A stretch of DNA of 64,000 bases from Bacteroidales bacterium (GTDB taxonomy: Bacteria > Bacteroidota > Bacteroidia > Bacteroidales > UBA12077): the NCBI GenBank assembly GCA_018334675.1, contig JAGXLL010000001.1:69319-133318 (forward strand), read 5' to 3'. Shown here in pieces: positions 1-10,021 of the stretch. Positions within the stretch are counted from its first letter, which is position 1; every line of letters starts with the position of its first letter. The position numbers were made by a program, and so were the translations under genes. The notes below the pieces were generated by a model that saw only the letters and a program-made list of their open reading frames with translations, made no database searches and was not told the DNA's origin.

Positions 1-1052
1 TTTTGTGAAGCCCCTGTTTTTACCTGTACGGGCATATATCCATTTTCTTTGATTACCAGCACATGGGGTTGGTTTTCTATGGTCACCAGGGCCTCCCCGG
101 GTACTGTCTGTACCCTTTGTTTAGCGCCTAAAAAGAAGGCTTCCACATGCCTGCCATGTTTGAAAGTATTCTCCAGGTGCGAGAGCGGGGCGTAAACAAA
201 AAAGGTATGGCTGGTGGGATCCACATGATTGGAGATCTTTTCTACGTGGCTGACATAGGAGCGGGTAGTATCATACAGGGGATGAAAGGTTATTTTCTGA
301 TCCACACGGATCTCATGGCTGTGCCGTTCATGAACTTCAAGTTTCAACCTGTTGCGCTCTTGATTGATGATTTGGCAGATGATGCGCTCCTCGTTGGCCA
401 GGGCCCCCTGTTTTACTCCCATCTTTGTGATGGTTCCGCTGATGGGTGTGTGAAGGCTAATGATGCTGACCGGCTCCCCCTCTTTCAGTTGCTCGGGGTT
501 GATATGGAGCATACGGAGCTGTTTATCCATTGATGTTACCCGGGCCTGGTAGTCTTCAAAACGGGCTTTGGCTTGCTGGACCTTGTTCAATGGTGCTGCT
601 TCGTCCACGGCCAGCTCAGCCTGTCTCTTGTACTCCTGCCGGTAATATTCCAGGTGGCTTTGGGCGGACAGGTATTCCTGCTGAAGCTTCAGATAATCGG
701 GATGGGATAGTTTTACGAGTATTTCTCCCTTTTTCACGCGGTCGCCCGTTTGATGATTCAGCCGACGAACGAAGCCTTTCATGGGTGGGGTTATCACAAC
801 CCTGTCATGCGGGTGGGCCTGTACCATTCCCTGGCAACTGATTTTTTTTGTCATTTCTATTTGCCGGAGGGAAGCCTGATCCTGTTGGCCGGGAGATCCT
901 TCATTATCGGGGAAGGGGATGATCGTACCGGTTTGAACAGGGTTCTGTTTGTGGTCCGCTGTCTCGCCTTTGCTTTTCTCCTTTTCGGGAGAACAGGCCG
1001 GGGTTACCATCAGCAGCAAGAGGCAAAAAAGAAGCGAATACTTTTTTTTCAT
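1..1052 (-). CDS. Efflux RND transporter periplasmic adaptor subunit (HlyD/CusB-like lipoprotein), partial, runs off the left edge
   Basis: Minus-strand frame not in the ORF track because it is open at the edge; reads MKKKYSLLFCLLLLMVTPACSPEKEK...VVITPPMKGFVRRLNHQTGDRVKKGEILVKLSHPDYLKLQQEY... (lipobox, biotinyl-lipoyl-like region). Start overlaps the TolC stop as ATGA. Confidence 0.85.
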   Translation of the reverse strand, partial: MKKKYSLLFCLLLLMVTPACSPEKEKSKGETADHKQNPVQTGTIIPFPDNEGSPGQQDQASLRQIEMTKKISCQGMVQAHPHDRVVITPPMKGFVRRLNHQTGDRVKKGEILVKLSHPDYLKLQQEYLSAQSHLEYYRQEYKRQAELAVDEAAPLNKVQQAKARFEDYQARVTSMDKQLRMLHINPEQLKEGEPVSIISLHTPISGTITKMGVKQGALANEERIICQIINQERNRLKLEVHERHSHEIRVDQKITFHPLYDTTRSYVSHVEKISNHVDPTSHTFFVYAPLSHLENTFKHGRHVEAFFLGAKQRVQTVPGEALVTIENQPHVLVIKENGYMPVQVKTGASQ

Positions 1053-2371
1053 AATTCAGGGGGGTTGATGTAAAATTCAAGTTGCATGGCTGCCTGGTTA
1101 TAGTCCTTGAGGGTTTGAATATAGCTTAAACGGATGTCATAAGCCGTTTGTAATCCCTGCATGTATTGGCGGTATTCAACATCCTCATTCTTGTATCTTT
1201 TCCTTGATTTTTCAATCAGCAGGCCGGCCTGTTGCAACGCCTGGTTGTGATAATACCGCAATTGTTCGCGCAGGTAATTTACTTCCCGCAGCAGATTTTG
1301 AATGTGGGTTTGTTGTTCCCGGATCTGCTTTTTCAGGTTGTTTTCAGCCAGCTGCTTTTCTATCCTGGCCTTACGAATGGCGTTTTGCCGGGGCTTGAAC
1401 CACAGGGGTACAGAGAGGCCCAGCGACCATCCATCCAGATGTTTTTCGCCTGCCATGTTTTGGGTGAAATACCCGGCTGAAAGATCGGGCAGCAGATCAG
1501 CTTGTTGTGCCTTCCAGGCCATCTCCCTGATTTTTACCTGCTCCCTGTAACGCTTCTGCAGCAATGGATCGACCATTTCCCCTTCCCGGAGGTTTGGGGG
1601 ATGTTGAATGCGATATACCTCCAGCGAATCACTGGCAGGTATCAGGCTGTGGTTGGTGTTCATCAGGTTGCGCAAGTGATTCTCTGCCCTGGCAATTTCT
1701 TTATATATGCGGTGCATGGCATTTTGTGCCTGATGAAAGGTGTTGTCGGCCCGGGTTTTTTCAATCAGGGTGATGGCTCCCTGTTGTTGCTTCATCCGGG
1801 CAATGCGGCGCGATTCCCTGTAGCTTTCCAGTTTTTGCTTGAGTATGTTTCTTTTGTTAAGCAAAAAGATCCATTGGTTATAGGCTATTTTGGTGTCACG
1901 GGCCACCTTTTTGCGTGTGATGGCGGCACCCGTCTCCTTCAGCCTGATGCGGTGGCGCGTTTCTTTTCCTTTATACCAGGATTTCAAGGGAGAGCCCAGT
2001 GTCTGGGAAACGGTCAGCAGGCCCTGAGCCATAGGCGAATGGATCTGGCCCCGGTAATAATGGATCTCGGCAGGCTTCAGATCCAGGTGACTTCCCTTCA
2101 GATCCCTGGATTTTTCGACTCGTAACCGGGCATTTCTCACTTCCAGGTTGTTTTGGGTGGCGATTACAACGGCATCTCCACGGGTAACAGAAGAGAGGGT
2201 ATCTGTTCTCTGGTCCTGAGCATCAGAGGCATGAGCCAGGCAGGCTGCAATGAGCAGGAGGAGGAAGCGCCAGGCAGGGCTTTTCGGCGTGACAGGGAGC
2301 CGTGCGATCAGGCTGGGATGTACGTTTTTTTGAGCCGGCAGGTGGAGGATGGGATCAGCGGTTGGGCGCAT
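1049..2371 (-). CDS. TolC-family outer membrane efflux protein
   Basis: 440 aa, long coiled-coil heptads, LDLKPAEIHYYRGQ / SAGYFTQNMAGEKHLDGWSLGLSVPLWFKPRQ motif of TolC/CusC-type proteins; next to the adaptor gene. Confidence 0.85.
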   Translation of the reverse strand: MRPTADPILHLPAQKNVHPSLIARLPVTPKSPAWRFLLLLIAACLAHASDAQDQRTDTLSSVTRGDAVVIATQNNLEVRNARLRVEKSRDLKGSHLDLKPAEIHYYRGQIHSPMAQGLLTVSQTLGSPLKSWYKGKETRHRIRLKETGAAITRKKVARDTKIAYNQWIFLLNKRNILKQKLESYRESRRIARMKQQQGAITLIEKTRADNTFHQAQNAMHRIYKEIARAENHLRNLMNTNHSLIPASDSLEVYRIQHPPNLREGEMVDPLLQKRYREQVKIREMAWKAQQADLLPDLSAGYFTQNMAGEKHLDGWSLGLSVPLWFKPRQNAIRKARIEKQLAENNLKKQIREQQTHIQNLLREVNYLREQLRYYHNQALQQAGLLIEKSRKRYKNEDVEYRQYMQGLQTAYDIRLSYIQTLKDYNQAAMQLEFYINPPEL

Positions 2372-2382
2372 GGTATATGGGT

Positions 2383-3246
2383 TTATTTGCCTTTGCCTTT
2401 GGCACCCTTGCCTTTAGCTGCCTTGCCTTTCTGTTGAGCCGAAGCCGGGAGTTTGTGTGCCCTGTAAAGCAGAATGATTCCCAGGGCGATGAATGGCAGA
2501 CTCAACCACTGGCCCATGTTCAACGCCATGGTCTTTTCAAAAGGCACCTGAACTTCCTTGATGAACTCTATCAGGAAGCGGGCGGAAAACACCAGAAGCA
2601 TAAACAGACCGAACAAAAGCCCGGGTTTGAAACTGCCTTTGGTCTTAAAGTAGATCCTGTAAAGGATATAGAATATCACCAGGTAGGCCAGGGCTTCATA
2701 TATTTGAGTGGGATGCTTGGGTACCACCTCATTGGCCCGGACAAATATAAAACCCCAGGGCAGATCGGTTTGGTTGCCATATATCTCGGAGTTCATCAGG
2801 TTGCCCGTGCGGATAAAGAAACCGGCCAGAGCAACGGCAATCGAGATCCGGTCGAGGATCCATAGGTACGGTTTCTTCTCCTTGCGCACAAAAAGATACA
2901 AAGCCAGCATGATGCCAATGGCGGCCCCATGGCTGGCCAACCCCCCCTGCCATATGTAAAGGATCTGATGAGGATGGCTCAGGTAATAATCGGGTTGATA
3001 AAAGAAGACATGGCCCAGCCGGGCTCCCACAATCGTTCCAATCACCATATACAGGGTGAGCCGGTCAAGTACTTCAATGGAGATGCCTTCGTTTTTGAAG
3101 ATCTTCATAAACAGGATGTATCCCAAAACAAAAGCGGCGGCAAACAACATCCCGTAATAGCGGACGGTAAGCTGCCCGATGACAGGCACCTGGTCCAGGC
3201 TGATCAAATTGGGATTCACATCCCATACAATGGATAATGGCAGCAT
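2383..3246 (-). CDS. lgt: Prolipoprotein diacylglyceryl transferase with Lys/Gly-rich C-terminal tail
   Basis: VRYYGMLFAAAFVLGY, GARLGHVFFYQPDYY, HGAAIG, RTGNLMNSEIYG motifs of Lgt. Confidence 0.95.
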   Translation of the reverse strand: MLPLSIVWDVNPNLISLDQVPVIGQLTVRYYGMLFAAAFVLGYILFMKIFKNEGISIEVLDRLTLYMVIGTIVGARLGHVFFYQPDYYLSHPHQILYIWQGGLASHGAAIGIMLALYLFVRKEKKPYLWILDRISIAVALAGFFIRTGNLMNSEIYGNQTDLPWGFIFVRANEVVPKHPTQIYEALAYLVIFYILYRIYFKTKGSFKPGLLFGLFMLLVFSARFLIEFIKEVQVPFEKTMALNMGQWLSLPFIALGIILLYRAHKLPASAQQKGKAAKGKGAKGKGK

Positions 3247-3371
3247 AACATTTGATTTTGCTGAAACAAAGGTAGGAAAAATTTGAACTTTTCCCCCATA
3301 TTCTTTTTATGTTTGTAAATGAATCATCGGGCGGTGCAGGTTGACCGCCCCATCAGGCAAACGACAAGATT

Positions 3372-5204
3372 ATGAACATCAACATCAAATACGGGTATCT
3401 CCTCTCCCTTGTAATGACCCCTGTTATGGCGGTGATGCTTTTTTCCCGCTGTGCAAGGGAGATGACTTCCCTGACTGGCGGCCCGAGAGATACCATTCCT
3501 CCGAAGCTGGTGGAGAGTGAGCCTCCCAACTACTCCGTGGAATTTGACAGCAAAGAGATCGAGATTGAATTCAACGAGTTCATCCAGCTTAAGGAAATGG
3601 AACAGCAGTTCCTCAGCTCACCTCCTTTTGAGGAGGATCCCGAGATCAAGATGAAAGGTAAAGGCATAGAGGTTGAGCTGAAAGAAAGCCTGAAAGATTC
3701 TACCACCTATACCCTTAATTTTGGCAATGCCATCGTTGACTACACCGAAAGCAACCCCCTGCGCAACTTCAAATATGTCTTTTCTACCGGCAAAGACCTG
3801 GATTCCATGAGGGTAGAGGGAAGAGTCTATGATGCCTTTAATCTTAAAGCCCGCGAAAATGTGCTGGTTATGCTCTATGAAGAATTAAATGATTCGGTGC
3901 CCTACAACCGCATCCCCGATTATGTTTCACGTACCGATGAACAGGGGTATTACAGCATCACCAATGTCCGCCAGGACACCTTTAAGATCTTCGCCCTGGA
4001 CGATTTGAACAACAATTATTTATATGACAGCCAGGATGAGCAGATCGGCTTTGTGGATTCAACCGTGGTCTTTGAAAAACAGATGATCGAGGAACACGAC
4101 ACCATCTATTCCCGGCAGCCTGCCAATGCTATGGTCCCTGGAGATTCCCTGCCGATAGATACCGTTATTCACCGAAAGTATAGGGGCTATCCTGCGGAGA
4201 ATTTCACTATGGCGATGTTCAACGAAACCGGGAAAGAACAATATTTAAAGAGTTATCAGAGGAAGCAGCCCATGAAGGTGGATTTCATCTTCAACCGGCC
4301 TCTCCGCGACAGCCTGCGGTTTGCATTGTTGGACAGCGTTGAACGCAAGGACTGGTATATTAAAAAAACCTCGGCCCAAGGCGATACGGTGAGTTACTGG
4401 TTGAAGGACACTTCACTCTATTACCAGGAATACCTGAAGTTCCAGGTGGGATATCAACAGCTGGATTCAATGAATCAACTGCAATGGACCTCCGATACCC
4501 TGGAATTGAGCTACATCTTCGAGGAAGGGGAAAAAACCTCACAAGATACCCTGGCGATAGACAACAATGCCTCCAAAACCTTCAACCTGAACCAGCAGCT
4601 CCGCCTAACCCTCCCATTCCCCTTTCAATCCATTGATACCAGCCGTATCATGCTGGAGGAAACGGTGAATGACTCGGTGGTCAAACCAGCCAAATTTCAG
4701 ATTCAACGCAAAGAGCGCAACCTGAGATCCGTTTACATGGACGTGAAATGGAAGCCCAACACCAATTATCATTTAACTGTATTGCCGCAGGCTATCAGGA
4801 ATATATATGATGTATACCATGACACGCTCGATGTGCGCCTTAAAACCCGGGCGGAGGATTATTACGGTTCACTGAAGGTAGGGCTTCCCGGCTTAGACTC
4901 GGAGTTCATTCTACAGCTGGTCCAATCTTCCAATGATGAGGAGCAAGTGATCAGAGAACAATATACCGGAGATATGAAAGACGGATTGGTGACCTTCGAA
5001 TATCTGGATCCCAAGGAATACCTGCTGAAGGTCATCTTTGACCGCAATGGAAATAAGGAATGGGATACGGGTGACTATCTGAGGCACGAACAACCCGAAA
5101 AAGTTCGTTATAATCCTGAAAAAATCAACATCCGATCCAACTGGGAATATGAGATTGATTGGGATGTTGGCCAAAAACCCACAAAAGTAGAAAGGAGGCA
5201 ATGA
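3372..5204 (+). CDS. Ig-like (Big_5) domain-containing envelope protein
   Basis: 610 aa; MTSLTGGPRDTIPPKLVESEPPNYSVEFDSKEIEIEFNEFI is the typical start of Bacteroidota Ig-like domain lipoproteins. Confidence 0.8.
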   Translation: MNINIKYGYLLSLVMTPVMAVMLFSRCAREMTSLTGGPRDTIPPKLVESEPPNYSVEFDSKEIEIEFNEFIQLKEMEQQFLSSPPFEEDPEIKMKGKGIEVELKESLKDSTTYTLNFGNAIVDYTESNPLRNFKYVFSTGKDLDSMRVEGRVYDAFNLKARENVLVMLYEELNDSVPYNRIPDYVSRTDEQGYYSITNVRQDTFKIFALDDLNNNYLYDSQDEQIGFVDSTVVFEKQMIEEHDTIYSRQPANAMVPGDSLPIDTVIHRKYRGYPAENFTMAMFNETGKEQYLKSYQRKQPMKVDFIFNRPLRDSLRFALLDSVERKDWYIKKTSAQGDTVSYWLKDTSLYYQEYLKFQVGYQQLDSMNQLQWTSDTLELSYIFEEGEKTSQDTLAIDNNASKTFNLNQQLRLTLPFPFQSIDTSRIMLEETVNDSVVKPAKFQIQRKERNLRSVYMDVKWKPNTNYHLTVLPQAIRNIYDVYHDTLDVRLKTRAEDYYGSLKVGLPGLDSEFILQLVQSSNDEEQVIREQYTGDMKDGLVTFEYLDPKEYLLKVIFDRNGNKEWDTGDYLRHEQPEKVRYNPEKINIRSNWEYEIDWDVGQKPTKVERRQ

Positions 5205-5515
5205 TGTCCATTCTTTTGGAATTCTCAATGTTTCCCACCGACAAGAGAGAAAGCGTCAGTGACGAAGTAAGCAGGGTCATCAAGATGGTTCATGATAGTG
5301 GTGTTCCATATAAGTTGACAGCTATGGGCACCATTATAGAGACCGAATCCATGGAAGAGGCCTTGTCTGTTGTACAGAAAGCCTACGACCTGCTTTCGCA
5401 GGATGCCGGAAGAATTTATTCTTCCATCAACATCGATGCCCGGTCCAACAAAAAGAACCGGTTAAGCGGAAAGGTCGAATCCATCGAGGGCAAGATCGGC
5501 GACGTTAATACCTGA
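5201..5515 (+). CDS. MTH1187/UPF0045-family thiamine-binding-like protein
   Basis: Start revised from ORF-track 5159 to 5201 (AGGAGG just upstream; ATGA overlap with the previous stop). MSILLEFSMFPTDKRESVSDEVSRVIKMVHDSGVPYKLTAMGTIIE. Confidence 0.8.
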   Translation: MMSILLEFSMFPTDKRESVSDEVSRVIKMVHDSGVPYKLTAMGTIIETESMEEALSVVQKAYDLLSQDAGRIYSSINIDARSNKKNRLSGKVESIEGKIGDVNT

Positions 5516-5631
5516 TCAGCAGTTGGGTATGAGAGCAGGGGCCCTTCCCCGGCAGATAATTATCTGGCCCGGGGTATTGAATTTGATGCGGCGATTCCTT
5601 ATCATTGTAAGGTGAAACCCTTATTTTTTCA

Positions 5632-8600
5632 ATGATGAACCGGTTCGCTGCCGTGATGATTATGTTTCTGTGCTTTTCCCTTGTTACCCTGGGACAGCAC
5701 ATATCACGGGTGCCTCTGCAAACGGCCTCCTCTGAACGCCTGGAAGTAACCGAAGAAAGGGGAGCGCAGGGGTTTGCCGCCCGCAACAGCCTGGGCAGCC
5801 TGGAGTTTGAAACCCGCGCAACACCAGGCGGTGTATTCAGCCAACTGAAGATAGAGGGTCTTATAACCTCGGGAAGAAAAGGCTACCCCGACTTACCTGT
5901 TATAACCCGTCTTATTCAGGTACCCCGTGGTGCAAAGATCCAGGTGCACGTCAACGGATACGATAGGGAGACCATCAACCTGGAAAAACAGGGTGTGAAG
6001 CAGCCCCTGTTCCCGTACCAGCCTTCGGCCGTCAAATCGGGTGAAGATACCCTTCGCCCTTTTCATTACAATACACAGGCTTACCGGGCCAACCGGTTTA
6101 TCGGGCAGGAGATGGTTCAGGTAGAGCCACTGGGGATGCTGCGTCAAACCCGGCTGGCCCGTCTGAAGATAGCCCCGGTGCAATACCATCCGGTCCGCCG
6201 CGAGCTAAAGATCTTCAATAACCTGCGGTTTGAGGTTCAGTTCAGCGGCGGCACCGATCGTAAGGCCGAACCCCGGGGTTCATCAGTTAACCCCTACTTC
6301 GGCCGGATCCAGGATCAAACACTGAATGCCTCTTTAGATCAAGAGAAAGGGTTTATACATAAAAGCCCGTTGACCTATGCCATCATCGCACCTCCTGAAT
6401 ACCGCCGGACACTCGAACCTTTCGTGGAATGGAAACAACGAAAGGGTTTTCATGTGGTGGAGGCTTACACCGATTCCATCGGGGGAACGCGGGAGGAGAT
6501 ACGCCGGTTCCTCCTCGATGCGTACCGGTATCCAGCGGCCACACCCCCCAGCTTTGTCTTGTTGGTGGGGGATGTAGAGCAGATCCCCTCCTGGCAAGGG
6601 AAAGCAGGAACCCACCTCACCGATTTTTATTATGGCGAATACACCGACGACTGGCTGCCGGATGCCTTCTACGGCCGGTTGCCTGCCCGGGACACCTCTG
6701 AGCTGAAGTATATGCTGAAGAAGACCCTCGAATACGAACAATATACCATGGCAGATCCCTCTTATCTTGAGCATGCCGTGCTGGTGGCCGGGGATGATGA
6801 GAACTATGAGGATACCTATGCCAACGGGCAGATCCATTACGCATCCACGTACTATTTTAACGGGGCTAATGGCATTCGGGCCCATGCTTATTTGCAGGAT
6901 CCTGAGGGAGGCAACCTGGCCCTGCAGGATTCGATCGTCCAAAATATGAACCGGGGAGTAGGGTTTGCAACCTATACCGCCCATTGCAGCCCCAGTGGCT
7001 GGAACCGCCCCGGCTTCAATACCAGTCATATTGCCGGACTGGAAGAGAACGGGAAATACGGGTTATGGATCAGCAATTGTTGTGAGACGGCGCGTTTTGG
7101 CCAGGATAACACCTTTGCGGAGGCTGCCCTTCGCGGCAGGGATAAAGGAGCCATCGGGGCCATCGGAGCCTCCAATGATACTTACTGGGATGAGGATTAC
7201 TGGTGGAGTGTGGGATTGACCAGCAGCATCAGCTCTTCACCCGCTTATGAATCTTCCTCGCTGGGCTTGTACGACCGCATTTTTCATACCCATGGTGAAG
7301 ATACTTCTGAGTGGTATATCACCCAGGGCAGCATGATGGCTGCCGGCAACCTGGCGGTGGAAACCTCTACTTCATCGCGCAACCACTATTACTGGGAGAC
7401 CTATCACCTGATGGGCGATCCTTCCCTGATGCCCTACTTTGGAGTTCCCCAGCCCCTGCTGGTATCACTGGAGAAGGAAGTGCTCCGGACGGGCGATCAA
7501 TGCCTGATGGTAACCACCGAGCCTTACGCCTATGCAGCGCTCTCCACGGAAGGTGAACTGCTGGATGCCACCTATGCCGACGCCCGGGGAAAGGCAGCAT
7601 TGTCGTTCCCTGAGCTGTCCCGTCCTGGTGTAGCCACCCTGGTGGTGACCGCCCAAAACCGGCGTCCCCATATACAGGAGATCTTTATCTCACCAAATAA
7701 CCAACCCTACGTAGTACCTCATGAGGTGCTTTTCAATGATTCGTCAGGCAACGGCAACGGACGGCCGGACTTTGGCGAGACACTCAGCCTGGATGTTAGC
7801 CTGAAAAACGTGAGTGATAGCGTGGATGCCTATGATGTGATCGACTCACTGGTTTACAAGGATCCCTACATCTTTCTGGCTGATCCTTTTGAGTTATACG
7901 GAGACCTGCCGGCCGGGGAGCAGAAATACCGCAAAGAAGCCTTTGGGCTGAGCATTAGCGATTCGGTGCCCGATCAGCATGAGGTTTCCCTGGAGATGCA
8001 TATCAAGGGAAAGGATATATACGACAGCATGTATACCTGGAAGAGCCAACAGCATGTGGTGCTCAATGCGCCGGTGCTGAAGCCGGGGGAAGAGGTTTGG
8101 GTGGATGACCATCAAGGGGGCAATGGATTGCTGGATCCGGGAGAAACAGGGACCCTGCGTTTTGTTATATTCAACAAGGGACATGCCGGTTTGGATAGCA
8201 TACGCCATCATCTACAGCGGGCGGAGGAGGGAGATACCTATGAACGGATCGATACGGTTCAAACAACTCCCTACCTGGAGGCAGGGGGAAGGGACACACT
8301 GAGTTTCCGGCTGAAAGCATCCGACTCAGCCACTGTGGGTACCCCTGTAGAAGTGAAGATTGCATCGGCGGGTGGAAGCAACGGGCAGTACCATACTACA
8401 GCCCTGCGCCGTTTTATGATCGGGCCCACTCCGGCTTATTTTATTGATCACACCGATACGGTGCGTACCTGCTTTGCCCGTTTTTATGACTCAGGCGGAC
8501 CCGAAGAAGAATATAGCAACCAGGAAAATCATACCGTTACCTTTCTTCCCCTGAAGCAGGATCATCTGCTTCAGGCTCAGTTTGAATCCTTTGACGTAGA

Positions 8601-9960
8601 AACGAATTACGACTGGCTGAGGGTCTATGACGGCACCGACACCGAAGCTCCGCTGATGGGTGTTTTTGACAGCGGTGATCCTCCCGGCATTCTTATCCCT
8701 GAAAATGACAGCGGGGCCCTGACTTTCCGCTTCGGATCTGATTACTCGGTGACCCGCTCAGGCTGGGATGCTCTGATTACCTGTCTGGAACGCTATGACG
8801 TTACTTTTAATATTGGTGTTCCAGCCACGATGCCCGAGGTAATGTACGTGGTATTGGCCGGTGATACCCTGCAGACCGATTCCTCCGCTCAGGCTACCTT
8901 TACAGCTACAAAAGGAACCTGGCACTATTCCGTCCATGCCCGTGGCTATCATGTTTACCGGGGTAAGCTGAATGTAAGCAGCGACCGGGTGATTGACGTG
9001 GATCTTTCAGAAATACGCTATGACGTAACTTTCAACCTTACGGAAAAAAAAGGGGGCGCCATGTTGGAAGGAAGCGTCATGATGGACGGTGAAGCGCGAA
9101 ACACAGAAGGTGGCTTATGTATGTTCGCGGATGTTGGGGCCTCGCAGGTACACACCTATACGGCGCAGGCCGAAGGATACCACGATTTCACCGGGAAGAT
9201 CAGCACGCTGTCCGACACCACCGTATATGTAAACATGGAGCAGGTGTTTTACCCGTTGACGGTTTGGGCCTTCGATGCTGACAGTTTGGGTATTAAGGGG
9301 GTGGATCTGCGTATCGACAAGATACAAAGGTTTACCGACTCTTCAGGTAAGGCTTTTTTTAAATTGCCCCGGGGCAGCTATGTATTGTATGCTTCCCGAA
9401 AAGGCTACACTTCAGCGGAAAAGCAAGTGGCGGTAAAAGACAGTATGCACCTGCCCATCCAGCTTCTGGGGCTCCACCGGGCTACATTCACCGTGAAGGG
9501 TGAGGGGGGCAAGCCCCTTGAGGGGGCCGGGATCAGCATCGATACCTTTGCCCTGCAAACCGATACTTCCGGCCAGGCGGCTGTTCGTCTGCCCCGGGGA
9601 GCGTATGACTATAGCGTAGCAGCTGATGGTTATAACCACTACCATTCGGGGATGAGGCTCGATCACGACCGAACCGTCGAAGTGGTGATGGAGGCCACCT
9701 CGAGCGGAATAAGGTATGACCTGCGGCAGGGCATAACCCTTTTCCCCAACCCGGCTGATGACATCATCTATATCAGGAATGCCACCGGATATCGTTACCT
9801 GCTCCTTCAGGTCCTGGATCTGACCGGTAAAGTGATTCACGAAACCACCCTTAATGCAAACATCACGGAGATTGACCTGGCAGCCTATCCTGAGGGATTC
9901 TACCTCATTCAGATACAGTCAGGGAAGGACCGGATCACCCGGAAAATCATCAAGCAATAA
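5632..9960 (+). CDS. Gingipain-like C25 family cysteine peptidase with CUB-like and carboxypeptidase-regulatory-like repeats and T9SS C-terminal sorting domain
   Basis: 1442 aa; YAIIAPPEYRRTLEPFVEWKQRKGFHV, LLVGDVEQIPSW, candidate catalytic TAHCSPSGW...SNCCETARF; C-terminus LFPNPADDIIYIRNATGYRYLLLQVLDLTGKVI...GFYLIQIQSGKDRITRKIIKQ. Confidence 0.9.
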   Translation: MMNRFAAVMIMFLCFSLVTLGQHISRVPLQTASSERLEVTEERGAQGFAARNSLGSLEFETRATPGGVFSQLKIEGLITSGRKGYPDLPVITRLIQVPRGAKIQVHVNGYDRETINLEKQGVKQPLFPYQPSAVKSGEDTLRPFHYNTQAYRANRFIGQEMVQVEPLGMLRQTRLARLKIAPVQYHPVRRELKIFNNLRFEVQFSGGTDRKAEPRGSSVNPYFGRIQDQTLNASLDQEKGFIHKSPLTYAIIAPPEYRRTLEPFVEWKQRKGFHVVEAYTDSIGGTREEIRRFLLDAYRYPAATPPSFVLLVGDVEQIPSWQGKAGTHLTDFYYGEYTDDWLPDAFYGRLPARDTSELKYMLKKTLEYEQYTMADPSYLEHAVLVAGDDENYEDTYANGQIHYASTYYFNGANGIRAHAYLQDPEGGNLALQDSIVQNMNRGVGFATYTAHCSPSGWNRPGFNTSHIAGLEENGKYGLWISNCCETARFGQDNTFAEAALRGRDKGAIGAIGASNDTYWDEDYWWSVGLTSSISSSPAYESSSLGLYDRIFHTHGEDTSEWYITQGSMMAAGNLAVETSTSSRNHYYWETYHLMGDPSLMPYFGVPQPLLVSLEKEVLRTGDQCLMVTTEPYAYAALSTEGELLDATYADARGKAALSFPELSRPGVATLVVTAQNRRPHIQEIFISPNNQPYVVPHEVLFNDSSGNGNGRPDFGETLSLDVSLKNVSDSVDAYDVIDSLVYKDPYIFLADPFELYGDLPAGEQKYRKEAFGLSISDSVPDQHEVSLEMHIKGKDIYDSMYTWKSQQHVVLNAPVLKPGEEVWVDDHQGGNGLLDPGETGTLRFVIFNKGHAGLDSIRHHLQRAEEGDTYERIDTVQTTPYLEAGGRDTLSFRLKASDSATVGTPVEVKIASAGGSNGQYHTTALRRFMIGPTPAYFIDHTDTVRTCFARFYDSGGPEEEYSNQENHTVTFLPLKQDHLLQAQFESFDVETNYDWLRVYDGTDTEAPLMGVFDSGDPPGILIPENDSGALTFRFGSDYSVTRSGWDALITCLERYDVTFNIGVPATMPEVMYVVLAGDTLQTDSSAQATFTATKGTWHYSVHARGYHVYRGKLNVSSDRVIDVDLSEIRYDVTFNLTEKKGGAMLEGSVMMDGEARNTEGGLCMFADVGASQVHTYTAQAEGYHDFTGKISTLSDTTVYVNMEQVFYPLTVWAFDADSLGIKGVDLRIDKIQRFTDSSGKAFFKLPRGSYVLYASRKGYTSAEKQVAVKDSMHLPIQLLGLHRATFTVKGEGGKPLEGAGISIDTFALQTDTSGQAAVRLPRGAYDYSVAADGYNHYHSGMRLDHDRTVEVVMEATSSGIRYDLRQGITLFPNPADDIIYIRNATGYRYLLLQVLDLTGKVIHETTLNANITEIDLAAYPEGFYLIQIQSGKDRITRKIIKQ

Positions 9961-9962
9961 AG

Positions 9963-9998
9963 AACGCCTTCCTCCGGGAGGCCCAGATGGAAGGCGTT
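9963..9998 (+). terminator. Hairpin after the C25 peptidase gene
   Basis: AACGCCTTCC...GGAAGGCGTT, perfect 10-bp arms 3 nt after the stop; only a weak T tract follows. Confidence 0.5.
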
Positions 9999-10021
9999 TA
10001 TTGGGTTAAGCGGCAGGTTGT

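Noticed and set aside
1502-2125. 207-aa plus-strand ORF opposite the TolC gene
   Set aside because: Shadow ORF; the minus-strand TolC reading is clearly the coding one.
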